Shown one piece after another: positions 1 through 11,154 of a stretch of DNA of 64,000 bases. A program made the position numbers and the translations under genes. How positions within the stretch are numbered: the stretch's first letter is position 1; each line of letters starts with the position of its first letter. Below the pieces are notes generated by a model. It ran no database searches. It was not told the origin of the DNA and saw only the letters and a list, made by a program, of their open reading frames with translations. Source of the stretch: Carnegiea gigantea. Taxonomy: Eukaryota; Streptophyta; Magnoliopsida; Caryophyllales; Cactaceae. Location of the stretch: contig JAKOGI010000008.1 in the NCBI GenBank assembly GCA_029747015.1, forward strand, positions 2,377,001 through 2,441,000, in the 5' to 3' direction.

Positions 1-774
1 TTCGGGTATGGGTTTTCAACAATAAGCAAATGAAATCTTAATTATGGTTGATTTCGGGTATGGTTTTTGATTTTGGGTATGGTTTTACTGGTTCTGTTTT
101 TTCTGGGTTTGGTTTCGGGGATGATGTTTGTGGGTATGGGTTTCGGGTATGCTGTGGTCTAGTTTCGTTTGGGCCGTCAGTTTTGTTCAATTTCAGATTT
201 TAATGGTTTTGGCCAAAATTATTGTACGTTGTTCATATTCTTAAAACTGGATTTGGTGTGATCTTTCGTTTGAGATCTTTCACAGCAATTGAACAATTTT
301 CAACTCTGAGTCTTTGGTTTTGGTTTTGGTGGTTGTTCATTAGCAATTGAACAAGCAGCAATTATCTCCGAAAAGTTGGTATTTGTTACCTGGTTTTCCT
401 TTTGTAAGTGAGAAGTTCTTTCTTGCTTTGTTCATCCATTGGTGCGACTGGCCGGAGATTGTTCAACCCAGAATTGCAATCGAACTGAATCAGCCCCCAC
501 CCGAACCAAGAATTGTGGAAATTTGCTAGAGCATAGAGTTGAACTTCTTGAATTGACTATTATTTCTATTATATAGGTAAATATCGAAGGTTGTTCAGCC
601 ATGGAAAGAACTCTGTGATATGCAGAGTTGAAACAATAATTGGAGAGACAGTGGTTTCAGTGATGGGTTTTTGTTTTGAATAGGAATTGGAGATGCAGTG
701 TCGGTTATGGGTTTTTTTTTTTTTTTTTGGGAAAAAACTTAAATGCCAGCATGTTCATTTTCTTGCCATGTCAG

Positions 775-796
775 CCTGGGAGCATATGCTCCCAGG
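775..796. repeat. 22 bp perfect palindrome
   Basis: The half-site CCTGGGAGCAT is followed directly by its reverse complement ATGCTCCCAGG with no spacer. It lies in a non-coding stretch just after a poly-T run. It may be part of a decayed transposon terminus; function unknown. Confidence 0.8.
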
Positions 797-3676
797 TCTA
801 CCATATACGTATTGCCCACGCAGCACCTCTATGTGGATAATTAGCCATGGAAAAAATAATTAAAAATTGTAATTGATCAACATGGATTTTTAAACTAGTT
901 CCCCCTAAAGGCTCAAACAAAGTCGCCTGATAAACATAACCAAGAATTTCTGACACCTAACGATGAGATCATAGTCATCCATCTCATATGGGAAGCAAAG
1001 TGTACGTGAGATTATTGAAGAATAATTTGACGGAGTAACATGAAACTATATCAATTTCATTCATTGAAGATCAATAGTGTATACAAAATAGGTTTGTTAT
1101 ATTTTTTAATTAGCTCGTCTCTCTTATTACCCCTCCCTAAGTTACTATATACAAGCATTGATCTAAATTTCAAGCTGAACCTGGCCTCATGTACATAACT
1201 CCAAATAAATACATCAAACAAATATAAGACCACATGATATGACTAGTCTCACTAGTGAAGTAAAACTTCGCATAACGAATTGATATTATATATTGAAATT
1301 AAAAATACTAAATCAGTTGGAGTCTATCTATTAATATAATACTAAGTGCAGGAAAAGATGAACGAATCCAAAAGGGTTCTCTTTGATAATTAGTTAATAG
1401 ATACATATATCAAAGGTAAAATTTTGAAACCTAGTGTAATCCATTGTCAGTTACATTACAAAGAACCAATTAAAGGATCCAACTGTTTTCAATATATTCT
1501 TCTCCATTTCACTGATCAATGACTGTTTCAGCGAAAATTACAGATACACGAATCTGGAAAAACAAATCGAGTAAATCAAATCAAAGAAATCACAGTCAAA
1601 GAAGACAAGAAGATTTATGCAGCCCTAGCTAGCTAAGAGGCGACAGATATTCATCCAGATCTTATCAGGGAACAAACTAATATGAAGAGGGTGAAATAAG
1701 GACATAATAAATTTAATAAAATTCTTACTATCTTTTCATAGTTCACAAAAATGGAAACACCCTTAATACAACATAGCCTTTCACTATGAAGACTCAGATC
1801 ACCCTAGAGGGGTGGTGAATAGGGTGATTACAAAAACTTAAATTTAAGAATCGAAAGCAAATACAAAAATTAAATCGAGACAATGTACAAGAATATTTTA
1901 ACAAGGTTAGGCCTCGATCAGGCTTAGATCCTCGCCTAGAGTTATCAAACTCTAAAATTCAATACTCTATTTCTCTTATTAAGATGAACTCTCACTATCT
2001 CTCAGGGTTACCTTACTCTAGAGATCCCAAATACTTTAAGTCAATGTCTTGATTAAAGTATGGGGGGAGTTGAGACCTCACAACAACTCCTTAAGTTCAT
2101 CCCTTAATAATTTCCTTAAAATACTCTCGACTCTTGATCACAGTATAATGTTTAGTACAATATTTCAAAGTAAGCTCTCAATATTGGTATTCACACTTGC
2201 TGTCTGCTTGCCTTTTTTTCTCCTTGATTTGGTCATCTATTTATAAGCACTTCAAGACATGCACCATCAAGGAAATTCTGATCAGATTATCCTGAAGTTG
2301 ATTTTCAGGGCCTTGACTTCCGGTTGACAGCTCCTGATTGGATTTTCTTGCCTTGTTCCCTCGATCTTGATTGATATAATTCAGCTCCTTGCCTTCTTTA
2401 AATATTTGTAGAAGTTCTTTGTACTAGGCATTCTCACAATATTCTTCGGTCAATAAAAGATCATTGCTTGATTTGATTAAAATATACTTCAGTCAAAGAG
2501 GGATACTTGACTAACTTTTTCTTCAACGTGTAATTCCCTTATGGCAATTAAGAATCATGGCAAATATATTATTCAAGACTTTGTAAGGCAGCTAAATAAA
2601 TTTCTCAATTGTCCTTTAAGTAATCAATCAATTTGATAGGCTAAGATCATGCACATATATATTTTCCTTATTCAATTTCCACATTTTTTTTCTTTGCTGA
2701 GTGCTTCATATTTGAATTCAATATTCATGTCCCTTTGTACATCAAAGCTTCTAACTAATTTTGTGTTACATCAAAACCTTTTTAGCCACGTACTAAAGAA
2801 GTCAACATCAACAAAAGCATATTAAACCAACCATAGATATTATGTATGACGTAGAATAATTATAAAATCAACTTACTTCACAATTTCATATATAACACTA
2901 ATTACATTGTTTGTTATCATCAAAATCAATAAGTGACTCTTGGAGTCAACACACTGTTTTGGAGAATAGCACATTTATATATATATTGCTCCTTTCCAAA
3001 CTTTATCTTGCATGTTTCCCAACAAACTTGCACCAAAATACAATATCCCGTCTATTGTACCAAAATTACCAATCCAATATTGATAACAATCTAACAAACA
3101 ATATCAAACAAGAGAGAGAAGCTGATATGCATCAGCAAATGCTTAATTCAAACCCTAATGCAAGATTACAATTTTGAAAGCAAAGCGATTATAGAAGTAT
3201 AGATCTAAAATAATAAATCGGACCGTGATGCTTCGATTCCCCAGAAAATCTTGAAGATCGAAGAGAGAAGAAACTCACAAGTTTTTCCAGTGAGGATGTG
3301 TGAATTAATTAGTTATAATTTAGCCAACCACATGCATCTTAACCCTGGATCGAGTCGAGCGTTAAACTAGGGTTTCTTCTTCTTCTTCGTAAACAAGGAA
3401 ACCCTTCTCAAATATGATGATGTTGGAAGTTAAACCCTAATCACCAATTTCTCTTTATTGAAATTGGAAGAGTTGACAAAAACAAGAAGGATGAAGCAGA
3501 GGATGGTGGTGCAATTAATGATGAGGTCAGGGAGAACGAAGAGGCTACCATGATGATGATGATTGTTTGGTACTAGACAATATTAAGATGGTGGTGGTCT
3601 TTTGGTGATGATGATGATTATGAGGTGAAACTTGAATTGACAGAGTTGGGTCTGAAGAGAAAAGTAGAGAGAAGGC

Positions 3677-3677
<1 letters not shown>

Positions 3678-3719
<42 letters not shown>
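3678..3719. repeat. GA/CT microsatellite
   Basis: An uninterrupted (GA)n tract. On the minus strand it reads as CT repeats and gives rise to a spurious open frame of alternating Ser-Leu. Confidence 0.85.
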
Positions 3720-3722
<3 letters not shown>

Positions 3723-4628
3723 TGTACTGAGGAAAAGGGTGAGGGGAAGCCATAGCTAATTATAAGGCTAGGGTTGAAATTGTGATTAGATGGGGGCAAA
3801 ATGGACATAATCATCCTCTTTGTATAAGTTGCAAGCAACATTCTGACTGTATCCGTATGTCAACTTTTCCATTTGACTTCTTGTTTTCTAGTGTGCTGAG
3901 AAAATAACAAAGAAAAAAGGAATGTGGCGATAAAAAGTTGCCCTAGAAAAAGGCTTTGCTTTGTGCCTTCAAATGGTGTTACATTAGTTGGTACATAGCA
4001 ATGTTTATCAAAAGACATTTACGATCAATTCTGAAGTACAGTAAATTAATGTTATACATACCCCTAACCTGTGCAAATTTAAAATGCATACTAAAATTTA
4101 ACTTAATGTACATCCAAAAATTATAATTTAATTTTTTTTAGGTACATTAGTGTGATCTGTCTATTTGGGCTAAAATTTTCATTAAACACTATTGATTTGC
4201 TATATACTTGCTGAGTTAGGTATTTTATAATTAATTAAAGATGTCAAAGTGCTTTTTAACAACATTTCTATTACCTACATGGATGTGAATCCTGTAATTA
4301 TGTAGACGAAACAAGCACATCAAGGTTGACTACTACTTTTGTAAGAATGTTCCTATTCAACTTTAGTTTTCAAATAATTTTTAAATTACTGTTTGCAACT
4401 ATATTTTTATTTTTGAAATCCAATCAGTCATTTATGATGCCCCAATAGATTGAGGAGGAGTAATAGAGGAACTCTAAGATCACAAATGTAATTTCTTATT
4501 CTCTTGTAATAATATAAATAGCAACTCAAGCCCACGATTAATGGGGTTGATCTTTCCTCAATTGCATTAACTATTACGTTCTGTTTTCCTCTCATGAGTC
4601 ACGATCTACTTTTCTTCCTTTTTGTTTT

Positions 4629-4640
4629 GGGGGGGGGGGG
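4629..4640. repeat. G homopolymer (12)
   Basis: Twelve consecutive G after TTTT. It is one of a dozen G/C runs of ten or more in this window. Confidence 0.85.
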
Positions 4641-5220
4641 TGTTGTAGCAATGAACATCAGCTTCCTTTAGATAGAGATCAATGAACAAAGTAACAAACT
4701 AGTTAGAAAAGAACGTGGCAAAGTATCGATTGACATTGTTTTAATTAGAAGATTATTCGAGTTGTAGGTCACAATCGCAATGATAGCTGACTGAAAATCG
4801 GGGGTTCATTCATGGCCACCACCACGACCAATTATTGTTGGCGCAACAGGTGGTGTCGGCCCAATGTCTCGGCCACTTACGTGGGGTTGAATGTGGAGTT
4901 GTGGACTTGATAACCATATTCCCGTTATAAAAAAATAAGGTCAGCCCATCTTGAAAGGCCCTGTATCAATGACGTTGAATTGGTTCGAATCGTCTGATGT
5001 CCATAATGGAAAAGTAAACTTTTTTTTGTTGGATGTAATATAATGACAATGTAATACGATCAACTGTGCAATGTAATTATGATTACGTAGCTTATAGTAA
5101 TCACAATTACAATATAGTTTTTATATTGCAATACTCTTATGCAGCCAAACTAGGTAATGAAAACACAATTACAAACTTGATTGCATTATAAAGTTGATTA
5201 CATCTAACCAAACATTACAT

Positions 5221-5754
5221 TAGGATCTGTTCTTTTCATTGGTAAATGTCATTTTACCAACATTAATCAATTTTAGCTTACTTCAACCCACTTCTACGAA
5301 CTCCAACAAAAAAATTCAATTTCAACTTACTTCAATCAATTCCAGCCTCACTTCAACTAATTTCAACTCATTTCCTTCAAAATTTCATAATTTATAAAGT
5401 ATAATGTGAAAATTAATTGTGTTTTCAACCAAAAAAATACCTTGCCAGTAATTTTTTTTGGTGTTGGTGTATTGAAGCAGTAATTTATAACTTATTATGT
5501 AAAAATTATACGTATAAAAACAATATATACATTAAAAAATTACAACAATACATATTAAATTATTCCCAACTTTTACGTTAATCAACTTCCACCCATCATA
5601 CAAAAAAAAAAAAAAATCAACTTCTTCCAACTTCAACCCATTTCAACTAATTTCAACCGACTTCTACAAAAGGTACCAACTTCAACCCATTTCTATCAAT
5701 CTCAACCAACTTCACTCATCTACCAACCCCTATTTTCGAAGAACAAGCCCTTAG
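5221..5754. mobile_element. MITE-like element, CAACTT-rich family, copy A
   Basis: The left end reads TAGGATCTGTTCTTTTC. The reverse complement of the right end reads CTAAGGGCTTGTTCTTCG, so the ends form imperfect terminal inverted repeats. The interior is dominated by repeats of the type ACTTCAACC/AATTTCAAC. Related copies lie at 25241-25467 (same orientation) and 43452-43693 (opposite orientation). No coding capacity, so it would be non-autonomous. The superfamily is not determined because I cannot fix a target duplication. Confidence 0.55.
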
Positions 5755-7059
5755 TGTACTTCATACTGATCATTAATCATGAAAATTTGCGTCTTAATTC
5801 GGCCTGGTAATTATTAGGCCTTGAATTTCTTATTGTAGTTTGTCTAGCCAGCTAATCTTGTTTGATAGTTGGATTGTTTTAAAATGGCTACCTACTAGTA
5901 CAAATTTACAATCTATGCTTATATCCATTCTCCTCTCGAGTATGATGGTCAAGATTTATCACAATCTATTCCTGCATTAGTTTTCACATCTCATTCGCAT
6001 AAAAAAAAAATAAATTATTCTTGTTTTACATATTCTTGCTTGTTAACTTTCCGTTGGAAGGGAATTAACCAAAAAAAATAACAATAATTAAACAGTTACT
6101 CATAAGGGTTGGTAATGTTGGTTTTCTTGAGAAACAATTAGGTATTTATAAAATCGTTTTGCTAATATATTTACTGTATTTGTCATATGCAAAATTCAAA
6201 AATAAGGTTTGATGCCATGTTCGGAGACGAGCTGCTATAAAATACAATAAGAATCCATTATTTTGAATTATATTATTGTGAGTTGTTTACAGTTACTCAT
6301 AAAGGCAAAATAGAGATTGAATTCTTTATGAATGAAAAGAGTTGTCTTACTTTTGTTTTAGCACGAAAAATCAGTAAACCTACTTATTAAAGTCCAAACA
6401 AAGCTCAAGTCAACCTGATTAATGTTGTCATTAATTGTACGATAAAAATTTCGAAAAAGGTGGTAAAAATCACATCGCCAGTCAATCACCTCTTACACTC
6501 TCAAAGTCACGCATATGATGTCCCTATTGTACTGTATTGACTAATTAGTAAGACTGAAGAAGGCGATTTTTGGCCTAACTTGAGGACCCAGCCGTACGTC
6601 TCTAATTAATGAAATTAAATACGTTTACTTCTTCCCTGTTCTTGACGAGATAGATATACCCTATAAATACATGCAACCTCCACCCCCCCCCCAACCCCAA
6701 CAAAAAAAAAAAAACAACACATGTGGGCTGTACAATATATCGCTTAAGAGATGTTGAGTTGATGAGATAAATATTAGTACTGGGAGTAACAGATATATAT
6801 CCCGTCATATCATTATGATGATTAATGTAGATTGATGATGAAAGAGAGGTAAAGGTAGAGAATCTTGTTCAAGAATCATCTTAATCAAAAGTTTAGGTGG
6901 ATGGTTAAAGATTTAGGAATTGATTTTATAGTTTAGCACGTCTCATTATACAAATATTCTTTGAATTTGAAATGTGGATGCTGTAAAGATCCCTCCAGAT
7001 CTGGCGTAATAAATATGGGGTCTACTGAAATTTGAACTCAAGATTTCTCGCTTAAAAAA

Positions 7060-7110
7060 GTTCTGATACCATTTGAGGATTATGGGAAGAAAAGCTCACC
7101 CAAGTAATCC
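7060..7110 (-). mobile_element. LTR-retroelement fragment with tRNA-Met-type primer binding site
   Basis: Read on the minus strand, a candidate LTR end (TCCTCA) is followed two bases later by TGGTATCAGAAC. This matches the usual plant initiator-tRNA-Met primer binding site TGGTATCAGAGC at 11 of 12 positions. The rest of the LTR would extend to higher coordinates, where it is cut by the LINE. No coding part is visible, so this could be a TRIM or a truncated Copia-type element. Confidence 0.4.
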
Positions 7111-7374
7111 TGGGGTTAAAACTTTTTAATCTTAACTTATGACAAGTTTCCTCGCCAGAACTAGGGATCCCTAACCCTAGTTTTGTACGAGTTTCTTCCC
7201 TCCCTCCGATGAGACCGCGGTAGTCTGGTTCTTCCCATCGATGTGTGGGTTGGTGTCAATTCCCTTCTCGGTGCCCTCCTCTATCACTCGCAAACCTTAG
7301 TCCTCGATTCCGGGTGGTTCCTCGCATTAGGGTTTCCTCCCCACCTTTCTTGTCCCCTACGCTTCACCCCCTGG

Positions 7375-8451
7375 CTATGGCTACTGATTTGGAAGAGGCG
7401 TGGCAGAAGCTGAAACCCACGACAGATGAAGAGCAAGTTATTATAGCTGATGACGAGGACGATAATTCAACTAGTGAACTAATCTCTTTATGTTTGCTCG
7501 ACCGACTATATACTAATAACCCTTTCAACCCTAAGGCTATGAAATCTGTTTTTCGGAATGTCTAGAAGCCAAGTAAAGTACTGGTGATTCGAGACCTTGC
7601 TTCTAATCTATTCACCTTCCAATTGTTCTCCAATGCTGATAGCGATTTTGTCTTGAATGAAGGACCCTGGGCCTTCGACGCCTGTATCCTCCTCTTACAC
7701 CATATAACGGGACTAGAGGTGCCCTTGAAGGTTGAATTCCGAAAGGCGCGTTTTTGGGTCAAGGCCTATGACGTCCTAGGTAAGAAGCAAACCGTCTCCT
7801 TTGCACGCGTCCTCGCTTCAAACATTGGTGACTTTGTTAGCTGTGACGAATCTACTATGTTCGGGATAGACAAGGCCCTCTGTTTTCGAGTGGATATGGA
7901 CATCTCTGAGCCTCTGAGAAGGGCCATATATATTAAAGTAGCGGACAAATAGCTTTGGATTAAATTCAAATATGTTAAGTTGCCTGACTTCTGCTACGAT
8001 TGTGGTAGATTGGGACACGTACTTCTGAATTGTGACCTTGTTCAAGCTACCGAGGATGACTCTAGCTTGCAATACGGAGTTTGGCTGCGTGCCTCGCCAC
8101 TCAAATCTCGTCGCCATAATGCTGAAACTGAGCTCCTTGAAGAAAGGAAGCTGTTCATGGCCTTCAGGAATAATTCAACCACTCCTGCGGCTCGGACTAA
8201 ACTGGTGTTTGAGAACCCAGCTTTTATTGACAACTCGGGACAGAGCTCTACTTATAAGGTCGAGAACATGCATGGTTATTGATGCTGCTAATGTTATTGA
8301 ACCTAGCCCAGAAGTCTTCAAGCGAAAACTCACTGATGCTCAGTTGAGCAAGGACGCAGTGTGCTCCAATAAGCAGGTAAAAGAATTAATAGTTTCTGTT
8401 TCGAATGATATTCAGGCGGAGGTTGCTAAGCAACCCCGCCCGGTGCCATAA
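7375..8451 (+). pseudogene. LINE ORF1 (DUF4283 / CCHC zinc knuckle), broken
   Basis: ORF1 of plant L1 elements encodes an RNA-binding chaperone-like protein. A single frame runs from an ATG at 7375, preceded by a GC-rich leader, through an acidic stretch into a DUF4283-type region (motifs such as NEGPWAFD). It then reaches a zinc knuckle, CYDCGRLGHVLLNC, spaced C-x2-C-x4-H-x4-C, at about 7992-8033. In-frame TAG codons interrupt it at 7563-7565 and 7950-7952, and the frame shifts near 8270, after which it continues to TAA at 8449-8451. That stop overlaps the expected ORF2 start. The domain order is normal; the stops make it a pseudogene. Confidence 0.85.
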
Positions 8452-8469
8452 GTATCCTATGTCTCAACT

Positions 8470-8474
8470 GTCGG
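8470..8474. repeat. target site duplication, left (GTCGG)
   Basis: It is identical to 11150-11154. Removing the LTR and one copy restores the LINE ORF2 reading frame across the junction (CRG-LG), which confirms that these are the insertion boundaries. Confidence 0.9.
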
Positions 8475-11149
8475 TGTAACGCCCCAAATATACATGATTC
8501 ATTGTCTGCATTCGCTTACTTGCATTCACCTGCTTAAGGTTATCAATAAGATATAATAACTCAATGAACGGGGCGTTACCTCCGTCCACGCAGGACGAGG
8601 CTTCCGTTATGCATGAAAACTTACCATAAACCAAAGATTACCCTATAAAGGGGCATTCACCATCATAATCACTCAAACCATTAAGTTATATACAAAAAGG
8701 CTCTAACATCCTAAGGATAACACCAACTTACATAACTCAGTTGTAACATCAAAATACATAATTCAGTTTAAATATACAGTAGACACTCCAAAATACATCA
8801 CAATATGCCCAGATAGCATCTTAATTCTCCCACACCGTCAACCACATGAACGGTCCTGTCTCATTTATCACCTCCGGCCTCCCTGCCCGCCTGAGGGCGG
8901 TTCACTAAATATTTTCTTAAAACAAAACATAAAACATTTCGGACTATGAGTCAAAGCTCAGTACATGCACCCCTGTACTGATAAAAATTCACTAAAAAGT
9001 TATTTGGGCCCGCTTGCAATTCATTTTAATTAAAAATAGGGAATGAGATGCATATAAAACTATATTGCCATTTATTATCTGTTAGTGCACCCCTTAGTAA
9101 CTGTTACGATCTGTGAATAGGTGTACACCTGCCAAACCGACCAAGAGACCTGGCCTGAAGTCGTGCGGGTAACTGGAGGGCAATGCCCTGTAACGGATAA
9201 CTGACGGAGTCACTAATTATGTAATGAAGCACTGATTAAAATGATTCATTGATGTGCTTACCAAAATATCATGATTTCGATAAATACGTGCTGATTACTA
9301 AAGATACATGCAATGAACGTACCTGGAAGTTTTAAATACTAGTTCACAGAGGAATGAGATGCACTAAAGTGAAGGAAATGAAAGCTTAGACCTTGATTCT
9401 GTTCAAAGGTTCATTATAGGAACATGAGGTCAAAATGATCTTATTTTTATAATGGATAATTTTAAATAAAACTGGCTTATGAAGAACTTTTACACACTAG
9501 TTCAATGATTAAACCAAAAAGAAGGTGATATAAACTAAAGAAATGTGATGTAAGGTACGGTAGCAAGTTTAGAGCATAAGGGCTTACAAAGCGAGTACGG
9601 AAAAAATAATCCATAACTTAAACTCTCGACCTCAAAATGAGGCGTAAGACCCCAATATAAACAGCTTAAGAAGTCCTTTACGATTTTTATTAAGGACATG
9701 AAACTTGATTCCCTTGACAGGTTGTATAAAATGGGGTTAGAATACCAACATACCAGTTTACAGTGCTGGAAAATCCATTCTACCTAGGTTCAGTAAAAAG
9801 GCCATAACTTCCGCCACAGACCTCGGATTAATGCAATTTAAAAGCCATTTTAAAGCTAGCACATGGACCTATCCATCCACCAAAAATAAAAATTTTTAGC
9901 TAGGCTGATTATTACCAGTTTTGTTCCAAAGTGTGTCTTGTTTTTCTGAAAATTTCAGCAGCACTGCTTTAGTGTGTTCCTTCATTTTTTTACACCAATC
10001 CTCAACTCAAACTCTTTTTTAAGAGTATGTAAACACACTTTGGTACATCTCAACCTCACACAAAAACACCATACATAATTCCTCTTCATATTTATATCAA
10101 ATAAAACTTCTTTTCTAGTAACATATACACACACCTTAAATTTACCATTAGTTGATCCAAATCTTATATTTTGGACAAAATCCTAACTTTGGGTCACTTT
10201 GAACTTACTCCCAACTTTTCAAAACACCATAAACAACATAACAAACTTTAATATATTAAGAGATAAGCAAAAATAAGGATAAATCAATTATTAAACAACA
10301 CTTGAACAAGAAGCTTGCATGACTAAGATGAAACCCTAACTCTAACCTCATCCAATTTCAACTCCAACATGATCCATCAACTAGATAATTCTTAATACCA
10401 TAAGAATAGCATAATCCATCACTAAAACAACCAAAATAATAAACAAAAACCAACAAGATCAAGAATCAAGAACAAATTCAGCATATGAGGTGAAAAGAAT
10501 ACTCACTTTGAGCTTAAAAAGAAGTAGAAATGATGCTTGGTGCTTGAAGGAGGAAGAGGGATGGTTGGGGTGGTGAGTGTTGGTTGTTTGGTGGCTGAAA
10601 TGGTGATGGTGCTGCTGCTCTCTCTGCTGGCCGTGGCTTAGAGGGAAGGAGGAGAAACAATAGGAGAGAGAAAGTGTCTTGAAATTGCTTGATGTAAAAT
10701 GAAATTAAATGTAAATTTTTACAATTTATATGAGACTTTTACTTGGCTGAAAATAAAGGTAGAAAAGTCAATTTTACTAAGGTTAATTAAGGCTTAATTA
10801 AGAGAGTTTAGCTAAACAAATGAGGATCAAGTCTTGTTGGATCGAAATTGGCCTTAAACGGGCTCGAGTTTAGCAAAAGAACTGAAACCGAGCGCGTTTT
10901 CGAAATTTTTTTTTTCCCAAAATGTTTGTGATTATCATAAAAATAATTAAATCGCTTAATTCATAAATATCAAGGCCTATCAAGGCCTAATATCGATGAT
11001 TTCACAAAGACAAAAACCCGAATTGTAAGGTAAGGGCCCATTAGGTTTTCCCACTTGAAATAACAAAGAAAACGATGATTTAAATGCGATAAAATTAATC
11101 ACATAGATTAATAAAATAAATAAATATAATTTAGGGTTGGACTATTACA
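8475..11149 (-). mobile_element. solo LTR (2,675 bp) inside the LINE
   Basis: The element starts TGTAACGCCCC and ends ACTATTACA, so it has the TG...CA ends of an LTR. It is bounded by the exact 5 bp duplication GTCGG at 8470-8474 and 11150-11154. There is no gag-pol between, so recombination left one LTR. Minus-strand orientation is inferred: in that direction it starts TGTAATAGTCC and ends GGGGCGTTACA, similar to the long LTRs of Tekay/Del-type chromoviruses. In that orientation a splice-donor-like GTGAGT follows a CT/CCTCC-rich leader near 10500-10640. The family is inferred from end sequence and length only. Confidence 0.85.
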
Positions 11150-11154
11150 GTCGG
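11150..11154. repeat. target site duplication, right (GTCGG)
   Basis: Right copy of the 5 bp duplication made when the LTR element inserted into the LINE. Confidence 0.9.

Larger units (their letters stand above)
1..7090. other. gene-poor repeat-rich stretch
   Basis: I see no supportable gene here. The first 160 bases repeat a G-rich motif (TTCGGGTATGG and variants). A 22 bp perfect palindrome lies at 775-796. Around 1797-1826 is a CACCCTAGAGGGG-type block that resembles a dispersed plant repeat I cannot classify. There is a GA microsatellite near 3678-3719, a 12-G run at 4629-4640, a MITE at 5221-5754 and a 10-C run at 6683. The short open frames in this stretch have no recognisable domain and skewed composition. 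Confidence 0.6.

Noticed and set aside
347..529. 60-codon frame with a Trp/Pro-rich product
   Set aside because: No domain, no promoter or splice context, and it lies in repeat-rich DNA.
3200..3545. Possible minus-strand non-coding RNA or miRNA gene
   Set aside because: Leader-like CT and AAACCCTAG motifs are present, but I recognise no conserved miRNA sequence and no clear hairpin.
7562..8233. Minus-strand frames across LINE ORF1
   Set aside because: Antisense shadows of ORF1, whose sense frame carries a zinc knuckle.
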